From positions 62,001 through 126,000 of the forward strand of contig CAVSZD010000011.1 in assembly GCA_963732355.1 (NCBI GenBank): a stretch of DNA of 64,000 nucleotides, in the 5' to 3' direction. Source of the DNA: JADKAV01 sp963732355 (GTDB lineage Bacteria > Actinomycetota > Actinomycetes > S36-B12 > UBA10799). Under the pieces are notes generated by a model, which saw nothing but the letters and a program-made list of their open reading frames with translations, had not been told where the DNA came from and searched no databases. A program made the translations under genes and the position numbers. Shown here one piece after another: positions 42,903 through 52,179 of this stretch; within the stretch, counting starts at the first letter, position 1; each line of letters begins with the position of its first letter.

Positions 42903-43394
42903 GTGAAGGTCGCAGATGCAGCCCATGAGTTCTTGAGCAAGAAGCGGATCGCGGTCACCGGGGTATCGAGTAAGCCTGCAGGCCATGGCAGCAACGCCGT
43001 GTACACCCGGTTGCGTGAGCGCGGATACACGGTGTTCGCGGTGAACCCGAACGCGCAGACCGTCGAAGGCGACCCGGCCTACCCGGACCTGGGGTCCATC
43101 CCCGGGGGCGTGGAGGCGGTTGTCATCGCCACCAGCGCTGAGCGCGCATCGGCAACGATGCAACAGGTCGTGGATCAAGGCATCCAGTACGTCTGGATGC
43201 ATCGGGCGTTCGGCAAGGGAAGCGTCAGCGAAGATGCAACCCGGATCGGCCGAGAAGCCGGCGTGCTGGTGATCGACGGAGGCTGCCCGCTCATGTTCGG
43301 CGACACCTCCGACGGCGGCCACAGGATGATGTGCGGGGTCCTGAAGATGACCGGCAAGGTGCCCCGCGAGGTGCCCGGCATCAAGGCGAGCTGA
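42903..43394 (+). CDS. CoA-binding domain protein (YccU-like)
   Basis: The protein has 163 residues from GTG 42903, preceded by a CGGAGGT ribosome site; the longer frame from 42831 has none. It is a Rossmann-type CoA_binding_2 fold: KRIAVTGVSSKPAGHGSNAVY, VFAVNPNA, and VEAVVIATSAE. YccU-like proteins bind CoA; the physiological role is unclear. It is inserted between rho and thrB on the opposite strand to both, and overlaps thrB tail to tail by 14 bases. Confidence 0.85.
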   Translation: MKVADAAHEFLSKKRIAVTGVSSKPAGHGSNAVYTRLRERGYTVFAVNPNAQTVEGDPAYPDLGSIPGGVEAVVIATSAERASATMQQVVDQGIQYVWMHRAFGKGSVSEDATRIGREAGVLVIDGGCPLMFGDTSDGGHRMMCGVLKMTGKVPREVPGIKAS

Positions 43395-44226
43395 CCCGCA
43401 CCCCCTGGGTGGCGACCTGAAGTTCGAGCCTTCGCCAGTCCTCGGGCAGGTCCGTGACACCGAATGCGATGACGCTGGGTCCTGCACCCGAGATCGCCGC
43501 TGCCACTCCACGTTCGCGCAGTTCCTGGACAAGTTCCCACGATCTCGGGTAGGCGGCCCGGCGGTAGTCCTGATGAAGGCGGTCCTCAGTTGCGGCCATG
43601 AGCAGGTCGGGGCGCGATGTGAACGCAGCCACCGCTAGGGCCGCGCGGCCTGCTGCGTGGACCGCGTCGTGGAATGGGATCTCGCTGGGCAGCAAGGAGC
43701 GGGCAGTCGTGGTCGGCAGGCGCTGCTCCGGCACAGCGACAGTGACGCTCAGCCCGGCGGCCGGTGCCAGACTCACCGCGGCCCCTTGACCCTGCTGCAT
43801 CCAGGCCACGGTGAGGCCGCCGAGCAAGGCCGGGGCGACGTTGTCCGGGTGCCCCTCGATGCTGGTGGCTAGCGCCAGCAACTCCTCGTCGTCCATGTAC
43901 GCGCCCATCGCCCGGGCTCCGGCCAGCCCAGCCACGATCGCCGCTGATGAACTACCAAGGCCGCGACCATGGGGGATGCGGTTGTGGCAGTCGACGCGGA
44001 CTTCCGGGACTGGCAGTCCGCTGGCCTCGAATGCATGCCTGAACGTGGCAAGCACGAGGTGGTCAGGACCGCGATTGACTTCACCGGCGCCTTCTCCGGA
44101 CACGTGCACGCTCGTCGCCTGCGCCGGTTCGAAGCTCACCCGGTCGCGCAGTTCGAGGGCCAGCCCCAGGCAGTCGAATCCAGGGCCGAGGTTCGCGCTC
44201 GTGGCCGGCGGCTCGACCAGGATCAT
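43381..44226 (-). CDS. thrB: Homoserine kinase
   Basis: The protein has 281 residues from ATG 44226, which overlaps the thrC stop (TGATG); a longer frame to 44640 lies inside thrC. It has the GHMP kinase ATP loop PHGRGLGSSSAAIVAG and the substrate start PATSANLGPGFDCLG. It phosphorylates homoserine. It is the last gene of the hom-thrC-thrB operon. Confidence 0.95.
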   Translation of the reverse strand: MILVEPPATSANLGPGFDCLGLALELRDRVSFEPAQATSVHVSGEGAGEVNRGPDHLVLATFRHAFEASGLPVPEVRVDCHNRIPHGRGLGSSSAAIVAGLAGARAMGAYMDDEELLALATSIEGHPDNVAPALLGGLTVAWMQQGQGAAVSLAPAAGLSVTVAVPEQRLPTTTARSLLPSEIPFHDAVHAAGRAALAVAAFTSRPDLLMAATEDRLHQDYRRAAYPRSWELVQELRERGVAAAISGAGPSVIAFGVTDLPEDWRRLELQVATQGVRVSSP

Positions 44227-45269
44227 CAGATGAGGTCCAGCTGGGCGGCAGCCGCTTGCGCATCGATGGCGATCTTGACCGGCTGCGGGGCACCCGAGAT
44301 CGCCCACTGTGGGTCTTTGAGCCCATTTCCGGTCACCGTGCACACGATCGTCTGACCGGGGTCGAGTTCGCCCGCGGCGTGCTTGGCGAGCAGACCAGCC
44401 ACACCGGCGGCCGAGGCCGGTTCCACAAAGACACCCTCTCCGGCGGCGAGCAGTTTGTACGCACTCAGGATCTGCCGGTCGGTCACCATCTCGATGACTC
44501 CGGATGACTCGTCCCGGGCCGCTTCGGCCAAGGACCACGATGCGGGGTTGCCGATCCGGATCGCGGTGGCGATGGTCTGCGGGCGCAGCACAGGCGCGCC
44601 GCGCACGATGGGTGCCGCACCCGCTGCCTGGAATCCCCACATCCTGGGGCTTGTGCCGTACTCCCTATAGCCCTTCCAGTAGGCCGTGATGTTCCCGGCG
44701 TTGCCCACCGGCAGGCAGTGGATGTCCGGCGCGGACCCGAGCTGATCGACAATCTCGAAGCTTGCTGTCTTCTGGCCCTCGATGCGCACCGGATTGACGC
44801 TGTTGACCAGTGCGACCGGGTAGTCCTCGGAGAGCTCCCGTGCCAGGGTGAGGCAGTCGTCGAAGTTGCCGTCGACCTGCAGAAGGCGCGCGCCATGCAC
44901 AAGTGCCTGCGCGAGTTTGCCCATCGCGATCTTGCCCGCGGGCACCAGCACTGCACACACCATCCCGGCTCGGACTGCATAGGCTGCCGCGCTTGCGCTG
45001 GTGTTGCCGGTCGAGGCACAGATGACGGCCTTTGCGCCCTCTTGGGCCGCGATCGAGATCGCCATGGTCATGCCCCGGTCCTTGAACGAGCCCGTGGGGT
45101 TCGCCCCCTCGACCTTGAGGTACACCTCACAGCCAGTCATCTGGCTGACCTGATCGGCACGAACCAGTGGCGTGCCGCCCTCGCGCAAGGTGATCACCGG
45201 AGTGTGCGCATCCACGGGTAGGCGATCGCGGTACTCCTCGATCACCCCGCGCCAGACGTGGGCGCTCAT
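44226..45269 (-). CDS. thrC: Threonine synthase
   Basis: The protein has 347 residues and is a fold-type II PLP enzyme. The Schiff-base Lys is in NPTGSFKDRGMT, with the phosphate loop PVGNAGN. It converts O-phosphohomoserine to threonine. It overlaps hom by 4 bases and thrB by 1, a tightly coupled operon. Confidence 0.96.
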   Translation of the reverse strand: MSAHVWRGVIEEYRDRLPVDAHTPVITLREGGTPLVRADQVSQMTGCEVYLKVEGANPTGSFKDRGMTMAISIAAQEGAKAVICASTGNTSASAAAYAVRAGMVCAVLVPAGKIAMGKLAQALVHGARLLQVDGNFDDCLTLARELSEDYPVALVNSVNPVRIEGQKTASFEIVDQLGSAPDIHCLPVGNAGNITAYWKGYREYGTSPRMWGFQAAGAAPIVRGAPVLRPQTIATAIRIGNPASWSLAEAARDESSGVIEMVTDRQILSAYKLLAAGEGVFVEPASAAGVAGLLAKHAAGELDPGQTIVCTVTGNGLKDPQWAISGAPQPVKIAIDAQAAAAQLDLI

Positions 45270-46561
45270 TCGTCGCCCTCCACCCGCATCACGGCAACCA
45301 CCTCGTTGACGCTGTCGAGATCGCGCAGGGCATCCACGGTCGCCGCGAGGTGCGCTTCGTCGGCGGCGTGCGTACGGATCAGAAGTGCCGCCCGGCCGGT
45401 CTGCTCATCGGTGTCCTGGCGCACGGTTTGGATGGACACATCGTGGTGGCCGAAGCAGGTGGCGATCTGAGCCAGGACACCTGGCCGGTCGGCGACGTCG
45501 AGGTTCACGGTGTAGCGGGTTATCGCCTCGCCGATGGGCCGCGGGGTGAGACCGGCATAGACCGACTGGGCCTGGCCTGCCGCCCCCGCCCGGCGGTTGC
45601 GAGCAGCCGTCACAAGGTCGCCGAGCACGGCACTGGCTGTGGGTTCCCCGCCTGCACCCCGGCCGTAGAACATCATCTGACCCGCCGACTCGGCCTCCAC
45701 GAACACCGCGTTGAACGCGTCCCGCACACTGGCCAACGGGTGGGAGCGGGCGACCATCGCCGGGTGTACCCGGGTGACGATTCCGCGACCGTCGGCGGTG
45801 CGCTCGGCGACCGCGAGCAGTTTGATGACAAAGCCGAGGTCACGCGCGGCGTCCACGTCGGCGAGGGTGACCGAACTGATCCCCTCGCAGTAGACGTCGG
45901 ACATGGTCACGCTCGAGTGGAAGGCGAGGGTGGCGAGGATGGCCGCTTTGGCCGCCGCGTCGTGGCCTTCGACGTCGGCAGTGGGATCGGCTTCGGCGTA
46001 CCCGAGCCGCTGGGCCTCCGCGAGGACCTCGGCGTAGTCGGCGCCCTCCTCGTCCATCTTGGTGAGGATGTAGTTGGTCGTACCGTTGACGATCCCGAGC
46101 ACCCGGATCACACGATCCCCGGCCAAGGACTCGCGCAGGGGTCGCAGCAACGGGATCGCACCGGCCACTGCTGCCTCGTAGAAGAGGTCCACGCCATGGG
46201 CATGGGCGATCTCGTGAAGACCCGCGGCATGTTCGCTGAGCAGCGCCTTGTTGGCTGTGATCACGCTCGCGCCGTTGGACAAGGCAGTCTCGAGCAGTCC
46301 TTTGGTTGGCTCGATGCCACCCATCACCTCGACGACGATGTCCACGTCGTCTCGGGACACCAGCGCAAGCGGGTCGTCGGTCAGCAAATGCGACGGTATG
46401 CCGGGCCGGGGTTTGTCGACATCGCGCACTGCGACCCCGACCAACTCCAATGGGGCCCCGACCCGGGAAGAGAGGTCCTCGGCCGAATCAGCCATGAGGC
46501 GGGCGACCTGGGAGCCCACCGTCCCTCCGCCGAGCAGCGCGACACGCACAGAATCTGACAC
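45266..46561 (-). CDS. hom: Homoserine dehydrogenase
   Basis: The protein has 431 residues. It has NAD(P)-binding LLGGGTVGSQVA, catalytic-domain motifs GIVNGTTNYILT and GYAEADPTADVEG, and a C-terminal ACT domain (about 350-431, RPGVLAQIA), which usually gives threonine feedback inhibition. GTG 46561 starts the operon. It is divergent from the esterase gene with about 15 bases between, so promoters must lie inside one of the coding ends. Confidence 0.95.
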   Translation of the reverse strand: MSDSVRVALLGGGTVGSQVARLMADSAEDLSSRVGAPLELVGVAVRDVDKPRPGIPSHLLTDDPLALVSRDDVDIVVEVMGGIEPTKGLLETALSNGASVITANKALLSEHAAGLHEIAHAHGVDLFYEAAVAGAIPLLRPLRESLAGDRVIRVLGIVNGTTNYILTKMDEEGADYAEVLAEAQRLGYAEADPTADVEGHDAAAKAAILATLAFHSSVTMSDVYCEGISSVTLADVDAARDLGFVIKLLAVAERTADGRGIVTRVHPAMVARSHPLASVRDAFNAVFVEAESAGQMMFYGRGAGGEPTASAVLGDLVTAARNRRAGAAGQAQSVYAGLTPRPIGEAITRYTVNLDVADRPGVLAQIATCFGHHDVSIQTVRQDTDEQTGRAALLIRTHAADEAHLAATVDALRDLDSVNEVVAVMRVEGDE

Positions 46562-46575
46562 GCCCCTAGTGTTCC

Positions 46576-47706
46576 ATGAACGACGTGCGCACTTCTGCAG
46601 GCCTCAGCGGCGTGCACACTGGACCCATGATCCTCCCGGTCGACTTCACCGCCGGCCCCACTGTGGGTGAGGACGAAGTCCTGTTCGTCGTCGGGGATGA
46701 GGTGCCCTGGACTCCGCGGCACCTGTGGTTCCACCTTCGCGACTTCGGCGCCGACACCCGGTTCCACCGACGCGACGGACGTTGGGTGTGCCGGATCCCC
46801 CGGCCCCCGGTGGACCGCATGGAGTATCTGATCTCGGCAACGGGCCCGAACGGGGCCGACTTCATGTGTCGTGACCCTGGGAACCCATCGTTCGCGCGCG
46901 GGGTATTCGGAGACCACTCGGTTGTCGAGTTCGCCCAGTACCGGCCGCCGACCTGGCTGGGTCAGGCGGTTCCGAATGGTGCCACTGAGCCGCTGCTGGT
47001 GACCGACAACGCCGCGCAGATCGTGCTCACCGGCGATTTGTGGGTGCCCGCGGGCAGCCTCAGTGAGGATCAGCTCCCGCTGCTCGTGGTCCACGATGGC
47101 CCCGAATACGTGGATCTGGCCGGACTGCTGTCCTACCTCGGTTGGCTTTGGCGCGACCAAGCCGGACTGCTCTGCCGGGTGCTGCTGCTCAAGCCGGTGG
47201 ACCGCGATCGCAGCTACTCGGCCTCCCCCGGCTACGCCCGGGCCTTGATGGAGCACGCCCTGCCGCGAGTGTGCTCTCAGTTCAATACGGCCCCCGGTTT
47301 GGTCGGTCTGGGTGCCAGCCTCGGCGCTCTGGCGCTCATGCACGCCGCAGTCACCCACCCGGGCCGTTTTGCGGGGCTCTTGTTGCAGTCCGGTTCGTTC
47401 TTCACTGCGCGCTACGACGCCCATGAGCAGAGATTTGGCCATTACGAGCGCGTGTGCCGTTTCGTCGAGGATGCCACCGCCGACTCGACGGGGCTGTCGG
47501 GGACCGGTGTGGCGATGACCTGCGGGACCGGCGAGGAGAACCTCGACAACAACCGTCTCTTCGCGTCACGACTGCGCTCGGCAGGCGCGGACGTCAGCCT
47601 GATCGAGAACCGTGACGGCCACAACTACACCGCATGGCGCGACTGCCTGGACCCGGCACTGGCGGTCTTGTTGTCGAAAGCGTGGGCGAGCGAACCACGG
47701 CTCTAG
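46576..47706 (+). CDS. Putative esterase, enterochelin-esterase-like
   Basis: The protein has 376 residues (ATG 46576; ATG 46627 is an alternative). An N-terminal early-set beta domain (about 30-125) precedes an alpha/beta hydrolase with VVHDGPEY, nucleophile Ser in GLGASLGA and His in NRDGHNYTAWRD. This layout is typical of Fes/IroE-type esterases. No siderophore genes are nearby, so the substrate is open. It is the first of three genes transcribed together (esterase, esterase, ATP-grasp). Confidence 0.82.
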   Translation: MNDVRTSAGLSGVHTGPMILPVDFTAGPTVGEDEVLFVVGDEVPWTPRHLWFHLRDFGADTRFHRRDGRWVCRIPRPPVDRMEYLISATGPNGADFMCRDPGNPSFARGVFGDHSVVEFAQYRPPTWLGQAVPNGATEPLLVTDNAAQIVLTGDLWVPAGSLSEDQLPLLVVHDGPEYVDLAGLLSYLGWLWRDQAGLLCRVLLLKPVDRDRSYSASPGYARALMEHALPRVCSQFNTAPGLVGLGASLGALALMHAAVTHPGRFAGLLLQSGSFFTARYDAHEQRFGHYERVCRFVEDATADSTGLSGTGVAMTCGTGEENLDNNRLFASRLRSAGADVSLIENRDGHNYTAWRDCLDPALAVLLSKAWASEPRL

Positions 47707-47724
47707 CCGACAGACTTGGCCGCT

Positions 47725-48475
47725 ATGAGGCGCGAGGTGTGGACCATTCCGGCCCCTACGTTGGGCGGTGAGGCAACGGTCCTGGTCTACGGCCACTGGG
47801 GGGTGCCCGTCCTGTTCTTCCCAGCTGAGGGCGGGTCGGCCTGGGACCTGGAGAACCACGCGATGATCCACGCCCTCGCCGAGCCGATCGAGGCGGGCCG
47901 GATCAAGGTCTACTGCGTTCCGTCCTACGATCACAGCGCCTGGTCCAACCGCAGTGCACCTCTTGAGCGAGCGCGCGCGCAACCACGAGCGCTATCACGG
48001 CTGGATCTGCTATGACGTCGTCGAAGCGATCCATCACGACAGCGGGGGTCCCATCGACATTGCCACCGCCGGCGCAAGCATGGGTGCCTACCACGCTGTC
48101 AACTTCGCCCTGCGGCGTGCCGATCTCTTCCCCTACGCACTCGGCCTCTCAGGGAATTACGACCCCACTACCTGGCACGGCTGGGGAGAACAGGGCGACA
48201 CCGTCTACTTCAACAACCCGTTCGCCTACATCGCCAACGCCGACGGAGATCATCTGCAGTGGCTGCGGCACAACGTCTTCATCCAACTGGTCGTGGGCAC
48301 TGGACCGTGGGAGGACTGGCCGAGCCAGGCTCTGCCGTCCACCGTCGCGTTCGGCGAACTGCTGCGCTCCAAGCAGATCGGCTGCGGTCTGGACATCTGG
48401 GGCGCGGACAGCCCCCACGACTGGCCCTCGTGGTGCCGCCAGGCGGCCAAGTACCTCGCAACGTTCGGCGGATAG
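47725..48475 (+). pseudogene. Putative esterase (PF00756 type), frameshifted
   Basis: Two frames encode one protein. The first (ATG 47725) covers REVWTIPAP to AWSNRSAPLE; the second resumes ERARNHERYHGWICYD. Skipping one base in the gagcgagcgcgcgcgc tract (about 47963-47980) restores a continuous 249-residue protein with nucleophile Ser in TAGASMGAYHA and a C-terminal SPHDWPSW His. The CG-repeat at the break is prone to sequencing error. It lies between the first esterase and the ATP-grasp gene. Confidence 0.8.
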
Positions 48476-48483
48476 GAGACCCC

Positions 48484-49773
48484 ATGCATTCCACGACGCG
48501 CTCGCACCTTGTCGGACTGCTGCTCGGCACCGAGAACGACTGGCCCGCCGCATTCGAGGCGCTGGTTGCGACGATGGGTCCGGTCAACGACGGCCGCGGA
48601 ACGACCCACACTCTGAACACCGAACGGGTCACCATTGAGCCGTTCAATCTTCGTGACAAGCCCCGTCACCAACTCGTGATCGACCGCTTGGCCTATTGGT
48701 ACTACGTGCCGCGCGAATGGCTCAAGAAGATCTCGCTGATGGACGACGTGTACCTCTTGAACAGTCCATTCACGTTCCAGTCCATGGAGAAACACTCGGC
48801 CTACTGCGCCATGATGCGCTTGGGCTTGAAGATCCCGGACACCGTCCTGGTGCCGTTGAAGAACCCGCTGGAGAACGCGCGTTGGGCCTACACCGCACAG
48901 CGGTACAACCGCCCTTTCAACCTGCCTGACATTGCTGAACGGGTCGGTTACCCGCTCTACATGAAGCCCTTCGACGGAGGCGGCTGGCGAGGGGTCTCCC
49001 GCGTGGACGACCCCCAAACGCTGATGCGCGCCTACGACGACTCCGGCGAGATGTTGATGCATCTGCAGGCCTCGGAGGAGCACGACGTATTCGCCCGCTC
49101 CTTGTCGATCGGCCCGGAGACCATGGTCATGCGCTACCGCCCGGAGCGACCCATGCACGACCGCTACGAGGTGTCCCACGACTTCCTGACCCAACAGGCC
49201 GGCGACGAGTGCGTCACCATCAACCGGACAGTGAACGCGTTCTTCCGCTGGGAGTTCAACTCCTGCGAGATGCTGGTCAAGTTCGGAACCGATGGCCAAC
49301 CGGATCAGGTGTACCCGATCGACTACGCCAACGCTTGTCCCGACGTGGCTGTGACCTCTCTTCACTACTACTTCCCCTGGGCCATGAAGGCTCTGGTTAA
49401 GTGGAGCGCCTACTGCTTGGTCACCGGCCGGCGACCCAGCGTGGATCTTGAAACCGACGCGTACTTCCGGATCGCCGACCGCGACGATCTGGACTATGAG
49501 CAGAAGTTGGCACAGTACAGAGGACTGGCTGACTCCTTCTTCGAAACCGACCAGTACTACGACTGGTGCGACTCCCGCCTTCGCCACTTCGACGAAATGG
49601 CCCTGGAGTGGTTCTCCGGGCCAGGGATGGATCGCATCATCGTCGAAACTGTTCGCCAGACCTTCCCTGCCCATGAACAGGACGGGTTCATCGAGCACTA
49701 CCGCGGGCTGGTTGGCCTCTGGTGCCGCGATGAGGCAGATCGGCTATCCCGGGATCCGTTCGTCCACGCCTGA
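48484..49773 (+). CDS. ATP-grasp domain protein, unknown substrate
   Basis: The protein has 429 residues from ATG 48484 with an AGGAG site; the frame extends upstream without support. The N-terminal part (about 50-125) looks like the pre-ATP-grasp and first lobe (NSPFTFQSMEKHSAYCAMM). The ATP lysine and glycine loop are K161 and GGG at 165-167 (MKPFDGGGWRG). Catalytic acidic residues probably lie in VYPIDYANACPD. It may ligate a carboxylate to an amine. It lies 8 bases downstream of the frameshifted esterase. Confidence 0.8.
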   Translation: MHSTTRSHLVGLLLGTENDWPAAFEALVATMGPVNDGRGTTHTLNTERVTIEPFNLRDKPRHQLVIDRLAYWYYVPREWLKKISLMDDVYLLNSPFTFQSMEKHSAYCAMMRLGLKIPDTVLVPLKNPLENARWAYTAQRYNRPFNLPDIAERVGYPLYMKPFDGGGWRGVSRVDDPQTLMRAYDDSGEMLMHLQASEEHDVFARSLSIGPETMVMRYRPERPMHDRYEVSHDFLTQQAGDECVTINRTVNAFFRWEFNSCEMLVKFGTDGQPDQVYPIDYANACPDVAVTSLHYYFPWAMKALVKWSAYCLVTGRRPSVDLETDAYFRIADRDDLDYEQKLAQYRGLADSFFETDQYYDWCDSRLRHFDEMALEWFSGPGMDRIIVETVRQTFPAHEQDGFIEHYRGLVGLWCRDEADRLSRDPFVHA

Positions 49774-49800
49774 ACCGGGGTTGCTGCGCCTGGGCCCGTT

Positions 49801-49912
49801 GGTGTTGCGTTGTTACTGTCGGCTCGCGGCGAGTGTTGCACTGTTGCTGGTTTTGGCCCGGGAAACCGACAACAACGCGACATCGGTCGCGGATCAACCG
49901 CAACACCACAAC
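49801..49912. repeat. Imperfect inverted repeat overlapping the lysA 3' end
   Basis: A left arm (GTTGCGTTGTTACTGTCGG, 49804-49822) faces right-hand complements at 49866-49881 (CCGACAACAACGCGAC) and 49895-49912. It could fold into a long nested hairpin between the ATP-grasp gene and lysA (convergent). Confidence 0.5.
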
Positions 49913-51332
49913 AGTCGGCGCGACCGAAGCTCAGCCTCACGTCGAAAGCCAACGTCGGCGGCCAACAGGTCCTCAAGGGTCTCCCTGCGCAGCACCACCG
50001 AGCACTGCTCCTGACGACGCCGCCACGACCGCCGGCTTCGAGCACATAGTTGTAGTTGCTGGCCATGCTGCGGCAATAGGCGCCGGTCGCGGCGACTGCG
50101 AGAAGGTCACCGGGGCGCACATCTGCCGGCAGCCACGCATCACGCACCACCACATCGCCGCTTTCGCAGTGCTTGCCGACCACCCGGCACAGAACCGGCT
50201 CGGCGTCGGACTCCCGGTTGGCCATAACGACTGTGTAATCCGCGCCGTACAGGGCAGTGCGGATGTTGTCGCTCATGCCGCCGTCAACCGAGATGTACCT
50301 GCGACTGCGACCACCGAGGTCGACGTCCTTGACGGTTCCGACCTCGTAAACCGTGATCCCGGCGCTGCCCACAATGGCCCTACCCGGCTCCACCGCCAAT
50401 CGCGGCGTGGGGACTCCGGCCAGTTCGCACTCCCGTGCAACGATCGCCACCAACTGCGCCGCCATCTCCTGGACGCGGGGCGGGTCGTCGTCAACCGTGT
50501 AAGCGATACCCATCCCGCCGCCGAGGTTCAACTCGCCGATGGCGTGCCCAGCCGTGACGAGTTCGGCCACCAACGCGGCCATGCGATGTGCGGCCACCTC
50601 GAAACCGGAGGCGTCGAAGATCTGGGAGCCGATGTGGCTGTGCAAGCCGATCAGTTCCATAGCCGGCGAGTCCGCCACCATCCGGGCAGCCTGCGCAGCC
50701 ACTCCCCCAGCCAAGGCGAAGCCGAATTTCTGGTCCTCATGGGCGGTCGCTATGAACTCGTGGGTGTGCGCCTCGACCCCGACGGTGACCCTCACGAGAA
50801 CCCGGGGCTGAACGCCGAGCTCGGCTGCCAGGACTGCCAGCCGTTCGATTTCCAGTACGGAGTCGACGACGATCCTGCCGATGCCGGCTTCAAGGGCCCG
50901 ACGCAGTTCGGCCACGCTCTTGTTGTTGCCGTGGAAGAGGATGTGTTCGGCGGCGACCCCGGCACGCAGGGCGACCTCCATCTCCCCCATCGTGCACACG
51001 TCGATGCGCAGGCCCTCCTCATCGGCCCAGCGCGCCACCCGGCCGCTCAGAAAGGCCTTAGCGGCGTAATACACGTCGGCATCGGCGTAGGCCGTTGCAT
51101 AGGTGCGCGCGGCGATACGGAAGTGCTCCTCGTCAAGAATGAACACCGGTGATCCGTACTGCTCGACGGCCCGGGTCACCGCGACGGACCCGATCTGGAG
51201 GACTCCTCCCGCCCGGCTGGCCGTGAGCGGCCATACCGCGGGAACCAGGGCGTTGAGGTCCGCCGGCGCCTCTCCCAGAGAAGTGCCGTGGACGACGTCT
51301 TCATGCCGGGGTCCGGCGGGGTGTGCTGGCAT
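49894..51332 (-). CDS. lysA: Diaminopimelate decarboxylase, 3' end with two frame breaks
   Basis: The protein starts at ATG 51332. The PLP lysine is K92 (VYYAAKAFLSG), with HIGSQIFDA, LNLGGGMG and the substrate Cys segment near CRVVGKHCESGD. After SNYNYV the frame diverges from the family. Skipping one base near 50042 gives SKPAVVAA, and skipping one near 50017 gives RQEQCSVVLRRETLEDLLAADVGF, the expected ending, then a 16-residue tail to the stop at 49894. In the unmodified frame the ORF runs on to 49698, into the ATP-grasp gene. It makes lysine from meso-diaminopimelate. Confidence 0.88.
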
Positions 51333-51369
51333 GGGTTCAGGCTAGGTGCAGTGCAACCAGCGGGCAGCC

Positions 51370-52176
51370 TCAGCCCTGACCTTTGTCTCGCTTGAGTTGC
51401 TCCTTGACCTTGGCACCACGCTTCTCCAGCGCTGGGCGCAGGATGCGTCGAACCGGTGGGGCGATGTACCCAAGGGTCGCGAGTTTGCCCGAGGCGTAGG
51501 GCAGATCGATCTCCATCGGCGACGCCTCGGAATCAATGGCGCTCAGCACGGCCTGCGCGACCTGCTCCACCGTGCTCATGGGCTGGCTGAACGTGATGGG
51601 CGAGACGTTGTCGATGTCGTGGTCGAAGAAACCCGAGTCGACTGGACCGGGGTTCACATTCACCACCCGCACCCCCAGCTGTGCGAGGTCCTCGGCGGCC
51701 GAAAGCGCCCAGAATCGCAGACCCGCCTTACTCCCGGAGTACGTGGCACTGCCGGGCACCGGAACCTTCCCGGCAAGGCTGGCGACGTTCACAATCACCG
51801 AGCCGGGCAACATGTGATCGACGACGATCCGGCTCAGCGCGATGGGCGCGGCGGTGTTGACCACGATCATCTGGGCCAACTCTTCGGGGCTGTGCCGTAG
51901 CATCGAACCCCGGTGGTGCACGCCGGCGTTGTTGACCAGGACGTCGATCGACCCGAGCGACTCGACCACGTTCTCCACCAGATTCGGCAGACTGTCGAGC
52001 TTCCCGACATCGCACGGGAACGCGAACGCACCCTCCCCCAGGTCGGCCGCCACATCCTGCAATGTGCCCGCGGTCCTGGCCACCAGCGCGACTCTGTAGC
52101 CGCGACTGTGCAGCAGTCGAGCGGTCGCCAGTCCGATCCCCGATGAGGCTCCGGTGATCAAGGCCGAGCGCGCCAC
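51370..52176 (-). CDS. SDR-family oxidoreductase
   Basis: The protein has 268 residues. It has TGASSGIG, NNAGVHH, catalytic Ser in NVASLAG and YSGSK as the Tyr-Lys pair. The longer C-terminal region with a basic end (KRGAKVKEQLKRDKG) resembles SDRs acting on lipid or acyl substrates; the substrate is unknown. It lies 3 bases after argS, probably in one operon with it. Confidence 0.88.
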   Translation of the reverse strand: MARSALITGASSGIGLATARLLHSRGYRVALVARTAGTLQDVAADLGEGAFAFPCDVGKLDSLPNLVENVVESLGSIDVLVNNAGVHHRGSMLRHSPEELAQMIVVNTAAPIALSRIVVDHMLPGSVIVNVASLAGKVPVPGSATYSGSKAGLRFWALSAAEDLAQLGVRVVNVNPGPVDSGFFDHDIDNVSPITFSQPMSTVEQVAQAVLSAIDSEASPMEIDLPYASGKLATLGYIAPPVRRILRPALEKRGAKVKEQLKRDKGQG

Positions 52177-52179
52177 GGC

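Noticed and set aside
47955..47985. Programmed +1 frameshifting in the esterase
   Set aside because: There is no slow codon, stop codon or slippery signal at the shift, and the break is in a CG run typical of error.
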